Assembly: GCA_002345575.1 (NCBI GenBank)
Contig: DDVX01000012.1
Location: 219,924 to 283,923, forward strand
Source: Stutzerimonas stutzeri
GTDB lineage: Bacteria > Pseudomonadota > Gammaproteobacteria > Pseudomonadales > Pseudomonadaceae
Reading direction: 5' to 3'
Length of the DNA stretch: 64,000 bases
The first letter of the stretch is position 1; each line of letters starts with the position of its first letter. The notes beneath the pieces were generated by a model, which saw only the letters and a program-made list of their open reading frames with translations, did no database searches and was not told where the DNA came from. Both the position numbers and the translations under genes were made by a program. Positions 11,252-19,223 of the stretch are shown in pieces.

Positions 11252-12885
11252 GCCGCTGCCCACGTCACGTAGCACACTTCAACGGCAATGCCCTGTGCGG
11301 CGGCGAAGGTCAGCCAGCGCTTCTGGTTGTCTTGCAGGCGATCGCCGGGGCCTTTCACTTCGATCATGCGGTAACGCCGCTCGTGCGGGTAGAACTGGAT
11401 CAGGTCGGGCATGCCGGCGCGGTTGGCCTTGAGGTCTTGCAGCAGACGGCTGAAACAGGCCTGCAGGTGCTGCGGCGGAATGCAGTGCAGGGCCATCTCC
11501 AGGAGCGGCTCATCGAGCATTGTCCAGAACACGAACGGCGACTGGATGCCGAACTTTTCCCGGTAGCGCTCGCGCAGCAGTTTGGGGTAGTCGGGTTGTT
11601 CAAGGCGTGCCAGGCACTGCTCGAACAGCGTCTGACGCCGAGGGTGGAACTCCGGGCTGTACAGGTCCACCGGGCCGCTGTGGAACGGGTGGAAGAAGGC
11701 GCCCGGCAGCGGAGCGAAGATGGCATCCCAGCACAGCAAGCCGAACAGGCTGCAGAGTAGGGAGTTTTCCACGTAGAACACTGGCGCCGCGTCCTGATGC
11801 AGGTGGTCGCGCACGGCTATTTCCACGCTGCCCTCGGCAGGCGGAAGCGCCAGGTCGAGGCGCGCCTCGGCCACGGTTTTGGCGCGTTTGCTCAGCGGCA
11901 AGCCAAGCCGGCGGCGCAGGCGGGTCAGGGCGCGCTCAAGGCGCTGGCTTTCCTCGTCACTGCCGGGCTGTTCGCTGAAGGCCTTTGCGTGCTCGAGGGC
12001 TTCGGCATCGCGGCCCAGTTGTTCTAAAACGCGAATCTGCCGCCAGCGTGCCTCGCCGTGGCTGCTGTGCCGGTAGAGCGTCAGGGCCTGTTCCAGCTCG
12101 CCACAGCGTTCCAGTTGCTGGGCGATCTGGAACAGCAGCCGTGACTGGCGGGTGCGCAGGTGAGGGTTCTCCGAGGAGAACGCCAGCAGCGCCGGCAGGA
12201 TCGCTTCTACGGCGTGGCCCTCGTCGCAGTGCTGGCGCAGCCCGCGCAGGTGCAGGTAATCCTCGATGTCCTGCCGACACTGAAATCCGCGTGAGTGCGG
12301 GGTGATGTCCACCGGCTCGTAGCGGTAAATGCCCAGGTCCGCCAGCACGAACTCGGACCAGTCCTGTGTCAGGTTGCCGAAGAACATCAGGCGCAGGCGG
12401 TCGCAGAGTTCGCCCACCTGCAGGCTCAGCAGTCGATCATCCAGGTTGGGGCACCAGGTGCTGAACGTCTGTGGCGGCAGGACCTGCGCCTGCAGTTGTT
12501 CGAGCAGCTCGCTTTTCTTTTGCGCGGTGCGGCGATCCAGCAGCGGCAGGTGGGCGAGCACTTCGTCCTTGCGCAACAGTTCGGCCACTTCAGCAGCGCT
12601 CAGCAAAGCCTGCTCGCTGATCCAGCCAAGCTCGAGCAATGGCAGGGCGGCGGCTAGGCTGTCGCCAATCTCCGCGTAGTCGAGTTTGCTCAGGCGAAAG
12701 TGGCAGCCGCGGCGCATGATCATTCGCACCAGCAGCGCCTGGGCGGGCAGAGTCAGTCCGAGGAAGCACTCAATAAAAGTATGTTCCTCAGCCGTCAGCA
12801 AATCCGCATAGCGCTCCTGCACCCAGAAAATGGCGGTACGAAAGTTACTTACGTAGTAGAACTCGGCTGCTAGGGTGGAATGCAT
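11248..12885 (-). CDS. FAN1-type VRR-NUC structure-specific nuclease
   Basis: Bacterial homologue of the Fanconi-associated nuclease FAN1, which trims 5' flaps and unhooks interstrand crosslinks. The C-terminal VRR-NUC domain has the full PD-(D/E)XK set: GMPDLI (about 492-497), the IEVKGPGD strand (about 509-516) and LQDNQKRWL behind it. The middle part is a TPR-like helical region (about 240-340) and the N-terminal part is the SAP-like DNA-binding segment. The start is uncertain: ATG 12885 puts nine residues before the conserved YYVSNFR, but ATG 12915 and TTG 12942 are also in frame, and none has a strong Shine-Dalgarno. First gene of an operon with the helicase behind it. Confidence 0.9.
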   Translation of the reverse strand: MHSTLAAEFYYVSNFRTAIFWVQERYADLLTAEEHTFIECFLGLTLPAQALLVRMIMRRGCHFRLSKLDYAEIGDSLAAALPLLELGWISEQALLSAAEVAELLRKDEVLAHLPLLDRRTAQKKSELLEQLQAQVLPPQTFSTWCPNLDDRLLSLQVGELCDRLRLMFFGNLTQDWSEFVLADLGIYRYEPVDITPHSRGFQCRQDIEDYLHLRGLRQHCDEGHAVEAILPALLAFSSENPHLRTRQSRLLFQIAQQLERCGELEQALTLYRHSSHGEARWRQIRVLEQLGRDAEALEHAKAFSEQPGSDEESQRLERALTRLRRRLGLPLSKRAKTVAEARLDLALPPAEGSVEIAVRDHLHQDAAPVFYVENSLLCSLFGLLCWDAIFAPLPGAFFHPFHSGPVDLYSPEFHPRRQTLFEQCLARLEQPDYPKLLRERYREKFGIQSPFVFWTMLDEPLLEMALHCIPPQHLQACFSRLLQDLKANRAGMPDLIQFYPHERRYRMIEVKGPGDRLQDNQKRWLTFAAAQGIAVEVCYVTWAAA

Positions 12886-13038
12886 GGCGACAATGGCTGT
12901 GGTTTTATACAGCATTGTCTGAGTTGTGACGGTGTCGATCAAGCAGGGCCTGATGAGGGGTGCGAGATGCGAGCGGCGAGGGCTCCGTCTGCGCTATGCC
13001 TCACCTGATTGTTGAAAGTGAGGCGAGTATAGCGCCAG

Positions 13039-13794
13039 CTAGTCGAAACGACTCACAACCTGATCGCGTCGCGCTTCGCGCTGCATCTGATAGACGAAGC
13101 GTTCGACCTGCCGTTGAGTCATCCCGCTGATACGGTAGAAACGCAGACCGCAGAAGGTTATGTCGATTATTTCATCGTAGATGAGGTGGCGCAGTTCCAC
13201 TTCGGTGGTGATGGTGCCGAAAGGTAGGCGGGCGGAAAACCTCTCGTAGATCTGGCCGGTTTGCAGGCGGTCTTGAAGGTCACCCTTGAAACTCAGCTTG
13301 CAACCGGTGGCTGACATGTCCAGCAGCGTGCCTTCCAACGGCTTCTTGATCATGCGCCCATCGAGGACGGCGCCGATGGGTTGCCCTATAAGTTGAGCTC
13401 GATATGCGTTGCGGCGCTGGTGGTATTGAATCTCTAGAGGCAGTGGGATCCAGTAACAGGGTGCGTCGTTGAGCTCGCCGGCATGGGCCGGGTATTCGTT
13501 GTTCCAGGCAATGCGGACCCCTTCCTGAAAACCCTCGATCTGAAAGGCTTCTCCGGCTAATAGCAGTCGCTCGCCATCATTGGGCACCAGCTCATCAATG
13601 GCGATCCAGCCCTTTTCCTGGTTTATATCCACTAGAAAGGTCTGATAGCGCTGGCTACGTTCAGTAAAGCGGAGCAGTAGAGGCGTATTGCTTTCGTTAA
13701 GGGCGCGCAGGCTGGAATAGATTTCAACGGGCGTCTTGAAGATCTGAGGCGGCTGTGGGCCTTCATCCTTCGCAAAGGGGTTGGACACTTGCAT
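13039..13794 (-). CDS. flgZ: Flagellar brake protein FlgZ (YcgR/PilZ family)
   Basis: Binds c-di-GMP and slows the flagellar motor, favouring surface attachment. The 251 residues carry an N-terminal YcgR domain (about 20-120) and a C-terminal PilZ domain with the RRNAYR motif (about 125-131) and the D-x-S-x-x-G motif (DMSATG, about 158-163), the two c-di-GMP contacts. It lies 64 bases behind flgN in the leftward flgA-flgM-flgN-flgZ run, as in other pseudomonads. Confidence 0.95.
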   Translation of the reverse strand: MQVSNPFAKDEGPQPPQIFKTPVEIYSSLRALNESNTPLLLRFTERSQRYQTFLVDINQEKGWIAIDELVPNDGERLLLAGEAFQIEGFQEGVRIAWNNEYPAHAGELNDAPCYWIPLPLEIQYHQRRNAYRAQLIGQPIGAVLDGRMIKKPLEGTLLDMSATGCKLSFKGDLQDRLQTGQIYERFSARLPFGTITTEVELRHLIYDEIIDITFCGLRFYRISGMTQRQVERFVYQMQREARRDQVVSRFD

Positions 13795-13858
13795 TGCTCT
13801 CCGGCACTTTACGGTATCGACCGCATACTAGCATTGTGCCTGTATCGGGTTGCGAGGC

Positions 13859-14329
13859 TTAGGCTTGGCTGAGTGGACGATTGTATGAGCTTTTGGCCGC
13901 GCCGCCGCGACGATCATAAAGATCCGGCGCCTGGTTGCTGCCCTGCAATAGGGTCAGCATGCTGCTAACAGTGCCTTGGTTGGCGCGGATTTGCTGACCG
14001 TTGCGCTCGTTGGCAATCCGGCAGGCTTCGAGTGCCTTATCGAGCTGTTCTGCTTGCTCCAGAATGCTTGGACCAACTGCTGATGCGGCGGCGTAAGCTG
14101 CAAGGCCGTTCTGGTCGATACTCAATTTCGACTCGGCGAGTGTCTGGCTGCGTAGCGTGCCGTGTTGTCCGAGAAGCGCCAGCAGAGCCTGCTTTTGTGT
14201 GAGCAGCGCTTCCAGGCCGGCAAGATTGCGCTCGGCGAGTGCCAGATACTCGGCGTCCATGAGCTCAAGAAGCTTCTGTGCAGTGCCGACATCTTCGGTG
14301 AGCTGTTGAAGCACTTCAGTATCTTGCAT
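13859..14329 (-). CDS. flgN: Flagellar export chaperone FlgN
   Basis: Cytoplasmic chaperone for the hook-filament junction proteins FlgK and FlgL, both encoded further right in this window. It has 156 residues, is largely helical, and carries heptad-like Leu/Glu/Gln patterns as FlgN-family proteins do (for example LTQKQALLALLGQHG). It follows flgM by 46 bases and probably shares the sigma-28 promoter before flgM. Confidence 0.92.
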   Translation of the reverse strand: MQDTEVLQQLTEDVGTAQKLLELMDAEYLALAERNLAGLEALLTQKQALLALLGQHGTLRSQTLAESKLSIDQNGLAAYAAASAVGPSILEQAEQLDKALEACRIANERNGQQIRANQGTVSSMLTLLQGSNQAPDLYDRRGGAAKSSYNRPLSQA

Positions 14330-14375
14330 GTTGATCTCCGTGCGTCGGTGCTCCGGCTACCCAATCGCGCCGGAT

Positions 14376-14708
14376 TCAGCGCTGGCTTTCGAAGGACAGC
14401 AGTTTTGATGCTACGCGCTGGCTGTCGACTTGATAGCTGCCGTCAGCGATGGCCTGGCGAATGCGCTCAACACGCTCCTGGTCAACCGAGGGCTGCTGGC
14501 TAAGCTTTTCCGTTGCCTGCTGCAGGCGCTGTGCTTCGGGGCTGAGCTGAACGTTCTCGCCCGATACTACGGTGTTGCTTACGCTTTTTGCACTATCGGC
14601 CGCCGAGCTCTGTTGAGCAGCAGGGCGGTCAGTATTTTGGACGCCGTTGCTGCGCCCGCCGGTAGGCAGGTTGGCGGCGCTATTGGGCCGGTTGAAATCG
14701 ATAACCAT
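14376..14708 (-). CDS. flgM: Anti-sigma-28 factor FlgM
   Basis: Holds FliA inactive until it is exported through the completed hook-basal body. It has 110 residues from MVIDFNRPN; GAGG before this ATG decides against the longer frame starting at 14759. The N-terminal half is disordered and Ser/Asn/Gln-rich. The C-terminal helices (ENVQLSPEAQRLQQATEKL and the RVERIRQAIADGSYQVDS stretch) are the sigma-binding part typical of the family. A sigma-28 promoter lies directly upstream, giving the usual feedback circuit. Confidence 0.95.
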   Translation of the reverse strand: MVIDFNRPNSAANLPTGGRSNGVQNTDRPAAQQSSAADSAKSVSNTVVSGENVQLSPEAQRLQQATEKLSQQPSVDQERVERIRQAIADGSYQVDSQRVASKLLSFESQR

Positions 14709-14744
14709 GATCGAAACCTCGAAGAAATCAGTTCGCTTGCCAGT

Positions 14745-14771
14745 TCTTCGGCAGGGCAACGCAAAACTTTA
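14745..14771 (-). promoter_or_regulatory. Sigma-28 (FliA) promoter of flgM-flgN-flgZ
   Basis: On the minus strand, TAAAGTTT (14771-14764), 11 bases, then GCCGAAGA (14752-14745). This matches the enterobacterial TAAAGTTT-N11-GCCGATAA consensus at 15 of 16 specified bases. The predicted start leaves a leader of roughly 30 bases before flgM. Confidence 0.88.
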
Positions 14772-14800
14772 ACTATATTTTCGAACGCAACAGATTGCGT

Positions 14801-15553
14801 TTACATCATGACTTCCACTTGTCCTGGGCCGGTAACCCGTGCCCGGATCACTCGCCCGGATCGTTGGTTCTTGACCCTGATTTGGCTGCCCAGTGCTCCA
14901 TCTGACAACGCCTCGCCCGGCATTCTCACATTTATCGTTGAGTTCTTCGCGCTAATTACGACCTGGTCGCCTCTACGTACGACTTCGGCTGCTGAAACCT
15001 GGCTGGGTGGCAGCACTTGATCGGGTTGTAGCGGGCGAGAGAGCTTGTTGCCCAGCGCCTGGTCGAGCGAAGTGAGGTAACCCTGATTCAGCAGGCCGAC
15101 GTCTCGTTCGGCTAGCGTTATGTCGGCGGCTTCTATAGTGCTGTTGCGCTGCAATGGTCTTCGTGCCACAACGACATCGCGGTATAGGTGGACCTGTGCA
15201 GGTACGAAGACGGACCAGGGTGCGGCGCCTTCACAGCTCACCCGCACGGTGGTCCGGCCGACCGGCTGGGCAGGGCTTTCGAGCTTTGTCGTCAGGGGCT
15301 GATCACACAAGGCCAGACGAAGGCGTGGGTCCAGTCGGTTGATCTCGACCTCATGGCGCGCCTGGATTTGGCTACGCTCTAGATAGTCAGCTACCTCCCG
15401 CTCAAGAAATTCCCGGGTGGCGCCGATAAGCTGTTCGGGTCGCGTTACCGTGGCCGATTCGGCAAACTGGCCCAACCCGCACAAAAGCGGCAAAAGGATT
15501 GTCCTGATAAAAACCTTGCAAGGACGCCGGGAAAAAGTCATCTGTTCGCTCAT
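14801..15553 (-). CDS. flgA: Flagellar P-ring assembly chaperone FlgA
   Basis: Periplasmic chaperone that helps FlgI form the P-ring. It has 250 residues from the first ATG; an in-frame ATG at 15541 would give 246. The signal peptide (FIRTILLPLLCGLGQFAESA) is followed by the SAF/FlgA C-terminal domain (VVARRPLQRNSTIEAADITLAERDVG, then the VSAKNSTINVRMPGEALSDG stretch), which is diagnostic. It runs divergently from cheV and starts the flgA-M-N-Z block. A sigma-54-type promoter ends 12 bases before the first ATG, which leaves almost no leader. Confidence 0.95.
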   Translation of the reverse strand: MSEQMTFSRRPCKVFIRTILLPLLCGLGQFAESATVTRPEQLIGATREFLEREVADYLERSQIQARHEVEINRLDPRLRLALCDQPLTTKLESPAQPVGRTTVRVSCEGAAPWSVFVPAQVHLYRDVVVARRPLQRNSTIEAADITLAERDVGLLNQGYLTSLDQALGNKLSRPLQPDQVLPPSQVSAAEVVRRGDQVVISAKNSTINVRMPGEALSDGALGSQIRVKNQRSGRVIRARVTGPGQVEVMM

Positions 15554-15564
15554 GCCTCATACGA

Positions 15565-15580
15565 AGCAAGGTGCGTGCCG
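15565..15580 (-). promoter_or_regulatory. Sigma-54 promoter of flgA
   Basis: On the minus strand, CGGCAC-N5-TTGCT with GG and GC ten bases apart. It matches TGGCAC-N5-TTGCT except for the first base. The predicted transcription start is 15554, one base before the flgA ATG at 15553. flgA is a FleQ/RpoN-dependent class in P. aeruginosa, which fits. Confidence 0.75.
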
Positions 15581-15634
15581 TATCGCTCAGTCCGAGCGTC
15601 TATAAGCTCATCGCGCAAGCAAGAGGAAACTGGC

Positions 15635-16558
15635 ATGGCCGGTGTATTGGATTCGGTTAATCAGCGTACTCAGCTGGTAGGGCAAAATCGCCTGGAGTTG
15701 CTGCTGTTCAGACTTGAAGGCAAGCAGCTCTACGGAATCAACGTTTTCAAAGTCAGGGAAGTGCTGCAGTGCCCACGGCTGACTCTCATGCCCAAGTCGA
15801 GCCCGGTCGTTCGAGGTGTTGCGAATATACGTGGCAGCACCCTGTCCATCCTCGATCTTTCGTTGGCGACCGGCAAACCGGCGCTGGACGATCTGACCAA
15901 CAGCTTCGCCATCATTGTTGAATACAACAACAGGGTGCTTGGCTTCCTGGTGCATTCGGTCGAGCGGATCGTCAATATGAACTGGGAAGATATCCTGCCG
16001 CCACCGCAGGGCGTGGGCCCTGATCATTACCTTACGGCAGTGACCCATGTGGATGGCCAGTTGGTCGAAATCATCGATGTTGAAAAGGTGTTGGCTGAGG
16101 TGGCGCCTGTCTCCGAGCAGGTATCGGTCGGCGTCAGCGTAGAGATGCACGACCGTGCATCTTCCAGCCGCGTACTGATCGTCGATGACTCGTCAGTGGC
16201 GCGTAAGCAGATCATTCGCTGTTTGCAGGGATTGGGGATCGACGTGGTCGCGAAAAACGACGGCCGCCAGGCGCTGAACTATCTCAAGGAGCTTGTCGCA
16301 GAGGGCAAGAAGCCTTCCGAGGAGTTCATGATGATGATTTCCGATATCGAGATGCCGGAAATGGATGGATATACCCTGACTACCGAGGTCCGCCAGGATC
16401 CGGCTATGGGTGATATGCATATACTGCTGCATACTTCGCTTTCCGGCGTGTTCAACCAGAGCATGGTCAAGCGTGTCGGAGCGGATGACTTTCTCGCCAA
16501 GTTCCAGCCGGACGACCTGGCTAGTCGAGTGATTGAACGAATCCGGACTACGGGTTGA
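15635..16558 (+). CDS. cheV: Chemotaxis coupling/response protein CheV
   Basis: Couples chemoreceptors to the CheA kinase and can act as a phosphate sink or adaptation element. The start at 15635 (MAGVLDSVNQ) follows AGAGGA; the frame extends upstream without support. 307 residues: a CheW domain (about 15-160, with the LPPPQGVGPDHYLTAVTHVD stretch) and a receiver domain (about 175-300) with acidic pocket VDDSS, phospho-acceptor Asp in ISDIEMPEMDG (about 236) and a C-terminal lysine in DDFLAKF. It is followed by cheR after 40 bases. Confidence 0.95.
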   Translation: MAGVLDSVNQRTQLVGQNRLELLLFRLEGKQLYGINVFKVREVLQCPRLTLMPKSSPVVRGVANIRGSTLSILDLSLATGKPALDDLTNSFAIIVEYNNRVLGFLVHSVERIVNMNWEDILPPPQGVGPDHYLTAVTHVDGQLVEIIDVEKVLAEVAPVSEQVSVGVSVEMHDRASSSRVLIVDDSSVARKQIIRCLQGLGIDVVAKNDGRQALNYLKELVAEGKKPSEEFMMMISDIEMPEMDGYTLTTEVRQDPAMGDMHILLHTSLSGVFNQSMVKRVGADDFLAKFQPDDLASRVIERIRTTG

Positions 16559-16597
16559 TGTCGAGTCAGTGCCCCTTTCAATGGTGAGGCGTTATTA

Positions 16598-17422
16598 GTG
16601 TCAGGTGATCTGGAGTTCGATCAGTTTCGGGTGTTCTTGGAAAAGAGCTGCGGCATTCTTCTGGGTGATAACAAGCAGTACCTTGTGTCTAGTCGGCTCA
16701 ACAAGCTGATGGAGCAGCAGGGGCTGAAGAGTCTTGGCGAGTTGGTTCGCCTCATTCAGGCGCAATCTCACAGGGGATTGCGCGAGCAGGTCATCGATGC
16801 GATGACGACCAATGAAACGCTCTGGTTTCGCGACAGCTATCCATTTGAAGTGCTCAGAAGTCGCGTGCTGCCCGAGTTGCTCAAGGCTGCCCCGGGCCAG
16901 CGTCTGCGTATCTGGTCGGCGGCCTGTTCATCTGGGCAGGAACCCTATTCGCTGTCGATGACTATCGACGAATACGAACGTAGCAATCCCAGCCAGCCCA
17001 AGCCGTCGGTACAGATTGTCGCCACCGAGTTGTCCGCCACCATGCTTGCGGCATGCAAGGCAGCAGAATACGACAGCCTGGCTATCGCCCGCGGGCTGTC
17101 GAGTGAGCGGTTGCAGCGCTACTTCGACGTCAAGACGCCGGGACGCTGGGTTGTCAAGCCGGCCATTCGCAGTCGCGTAGAGTTTCGCGTGCAGAACCTT
17201 CTCGACAGCTATGCCGTGCTGGGCAAGTTTGACGCAGTATTCTGCCGGAATGTCCTCATCTACTTTTCTGCAGATGTGAAGAAAGACATCCTCAAACGCA
17301 TCCACGCCACCCTGAAGCCGGGTGGCTATTTGTTCCTTGGCGCCTCGGAAGCGCTCAATGGGCTGCCAGAGCTGTATCAAATGGTTCAGTGCAGTCCGGG
17401 TATCATCTATAAGGCCAAGTAA
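16598..17422 (+). CDS. cheR: Chemotaxis protein methyltransferase CheR
   Basis: Methylates glutamates of chemoreceptors using S-adenosylmethionine. The start is GTG at 16598, with GAGG about ten bases upstream. 274 residues: an N-terminal helical domain (about 1-80) and a methyltransferase domain with the SAM loop WSAACSSGQEPYSLSM (about 107-122), TNETLWFRD earlier and the FDAVFCRNVLIYF segment (about 210-222). No C-terminal NWETF-binding beta-subdomain oddity stands out. The position before flgB, after cheV, is the Pseudomonas arrangement. A 7-bp hairpin without a T-run (17461-17480) follows. Confidence 0.96.
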   Translation: MSGDLEFDQFRVFLEKSCGILLGDNKQYLVSSRLNKLMEQQGLKSLGELVRLIQAQSHRGLREQVIDAMTTNETLWFRDSYPFEVLRSRVLPELLKAAPGQRLRIWSAACSSGQEPYSLSMTIDEYERSNPSQPKPSVQIVATELSATMLAACKAAEYDSLAIARGLSSERLQRYFDVKTPGRWVVKPAIRSRVEFRVQNLLDSYAVLGKFDAVFCRNVLIYFSADVKKDILKRIHATLKPGGYLFLGASEALNGLPELYQMVQCSPGIIYKAK

Positions 17423-17567
17423 GGCTCCGGTTTTGTCCTGCAATAGCGGCAAAAAACTGTCGCCTTCCCATCTGAAGGCGGCAAAACACTGGAAAAGCCT
17501 TGCCGCTTTTGACGCCACCTAGCTTCATTCCCGCTGAAACCCCTTATAGATCAGCCTTTTGCTGTCA

Positions 17568-17583
17568 TGGCACGGCCTTTGCT
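17568..17583 (+). promoter_or_regulatory. Sigma-54 promoter of flgBCDE
   Basis: TGGCAC-N5-TTGCT, a perfect consensus match, 42 bases before the flgB ATG; predicted start near 17594. Expected to be activated by FleR in pseudomonads. Confidence 0.93.
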
Positions 17584-17625
17584 CTTGTTTGCTGAAGCAG
17601 ACTTGTTCCCGCAGAGGGCCAGATC

Positions 17626-18030
17626 ATGAGCATCAGTTTCGACAAGGCACTTGGCATCCACGAAAAAGCGCTCGGCTTCCGTGCGCAGCGCGCTGAAGTG
17701 CTGGCCAACAATATCGCCAACGCAGATACCCCCAATTACAAGGCGCGGGATCTGGACTTCAGTGCCGTTCTGGCTGCGCAGAGCAGCCAGAATCAGGGCA
17801 GTTTCGGCGTTGCCGTAACTAGCAACAGGCACATCGCCGCCGAGGGGATGGAAATTGCCGATCCCTCGTTGCGCTTCCGTACACCCCATCACGCATCCCT
17901 TGATCAGAATACTGTTGATATGCAGGTGGAGCAGGCGACCTATGCCGAAAACGCCATCGACTTTCAGGCGAGCTTTACTCTGCTCAACAGTAAATTCAAA
18001 GGCCTGATGAGCGCCCTGCGCGGCGAATAA
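17626..18030 (+). CDS. flgB: Flagellar proximal rod protein FlgB
   Basis: Forms the base of the periplasmic rod, joined to the MS-ring. 134 residues with the flagellar rod motif LANNIANADTPNYKARDLDF (about 26-45), the hallmark of rod/hook proteins, and a C-terminal helical end. Starts the flgBCDE operon directly under a sigma-54 promoter; flgC begins 14 bases later. Confidence 0.96.
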   Translation: MSISFDKALGIHEKALGFRAQRAEVLANNIANADTPNYKARDLDFSAVLAAQSSQNQGSFGVAVTSNRHIAAEGMEIADPSLRFRTPHHASLDQNTVDMQVEQATYAENAIDFQASFTLLNSKFKGLMSALRGE

Positions 18031-18044
18031 CAAGGAGCAGCGCC

Positions 18045-18488
18045 ATGTCACTTAGCAGTGTTTTCAATATCGCCGGTAGCGGCATGAGTGCCCAGAGCAC
18101 GCGCCTGAATACCATTTCCAGCAACATCGCCAACGCCGAGACGGTGTCTTCCAGCGTTGATCAGACTTACCGCGCACGTCACCCGGTGTTCGCCACCGTT
18201 CTGCAGCAGGCCAGTGGGGCGCCGAACGAGTCGCTATTCGCTGGGCAGGATCAGGCAGGTGCCGGCGTCCAGGTACTGGGTGTGGTGGAGGATCAGAGCG
18301 AGCTGCAGGCGCGTTACGAGCCCAATCATCCTGCGGCGAACGAAGAAGGGTATGTGTATTACCCGAACGTCAATGTGGTGGAAGAGATGGCCGATATGAT
18401 TTCGGCCAGTCGCTCGTTCCAGACCAATGCCGAGTTGATGAACACGGCCAAGACCATGCTACAGAAAGTTCTGACCCTGGGTCAGTAA
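18045..18488 (+). CDS. flgC: Flagellar proximal rod protein FlgC
   Basis: Rod subunit next to FlgB. 147 residues with ISSNIANAETVSS (about 24-36), the rod motif, and the C-terminal FlgC signature YYPNVNVVEEMADMISASRS (about 105-124). AAGGAG precedes the ATG. Lies between flgB and flgD in one operon. Confidence 0.97.
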   Translation: MSLSSVFNIAGSGMSAQSTRLNTISSNIANAETVSSSVDQTYRARHPVFATVLQQASGAPNESLFAGQDQAGAGVQVLGVVEDQSELQARYEPNHPAANEEGYVYYPNVNVVEEMADMISASRSFQTNAELMNTAKTMLQKVLTLGQ

Positions 18489-18503
18489 TAGCGAGAGTAA
18501 GCC

Positions 18504-19181
18504 ATGAGCACGACAGGCGGCGTCGGCGGTACCGGCTCGGTACTTGATCAATACCAGTTCGGCAAGGATCGCGAGGTCAAGGGCAACGACCTTGGCAAGA
18601 ACGAGTTTCTTGAGCTGCTGGTGGCCCAGCTGAATAACCAGAACCCGTTGGAACCGCAAGAAAACGGCGAATTCATCGGCCAGCTGGCGCAGTTTAGTAC
18701 GGTCGAGGGAGTCGAGAAGCTGAACTCCAGTATGGAAACCATCCTTTCCGGCTATCAGTCTTCTCAGGCGCTGCAAGCATCTTCGTTGGTTGGTCGCAAG
18801 GTAATCGTGCCGACCGAAAAGGCGGTGGTGGATACCAGCGAGACCTTTAAGGCGAGCCTGGTCCTGCCCACCAGCAGTAGCAACGTCTATGTCAACGTGT
18901 ATGACGACGCTGGCTCGGTGGTCAACCGAATCAATATGGGGCCTCAGGAAGCGGGGAATGTCTCCTTCATGTGGGACGGCAAAGATGCCAGCGGCAACAC
19001 AGCGCCGCCGGGAACCTACAAGTTTGAAGCGCAGGCCACTTACAACGGTGAAACCAAGGGTCTTTACACCTTGTTGCCAGCGAACGTCGACAGCGTGACG
19101 CTGGGTGGCAACGAGCTGCTGCTCAACCTTGCCGGGCTCGGCAGTGTTCCGCTTTCTCAAGTTCAGGTCATCGGCCAGTAA
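18504..19181 (+). CDS. flgD: Hook-capping protein FlgD
   Basis: Caps the growing hook and is replaced by FlgK. 225 residues: N-terminal FlgD region with KNEFLELLVAQLNNQNPLEP (about 33-52), the family signature; then a tudor-like and an Fn3-like FlgD_Ig domain (FMWDGKDASGNTAPPGTYKF, about 155-174). It lies 15 bases after flgC and 42 before flgE. Confidence 0.96.
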   Translation: MSTTGGVGGTGSVLDQYQFGKDREVKGNDLGKNEFLELLVAQLNNQNPLEPQENGEFIGQLAQFSTVEGVEKLNSSMETILSGYQSSQALQASSLVGRKVIVPTEKAVVDTSETFKASLVLPTSSSNVYVNVYDDAGSVVNRINMGPQEAGNVSFMWDGKDASGNTAPPGTYKFEAQATYNGETKGLYTLLPANVDSVTLGGNELLLNLAGLGSVPLSQVQVIGQ

Positions 19182-19223
19182 CCATCGTCCGTAACAGCCG
19201 GCAGTTCCGGCGAAGGAGCATTC

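Noticed and set aside
10448..11272. A 274-codon plus-strand frame opposite the helicase
   Set aside because: Antisense shadow of a GC-rich gene with no Shine-Dalgarno and no recognisable domain.
17461..17480. Hairpin after cheR as a terminator
   Set aside because: A 7-bp stem without a T-run; not strong enough to list as a terminator.
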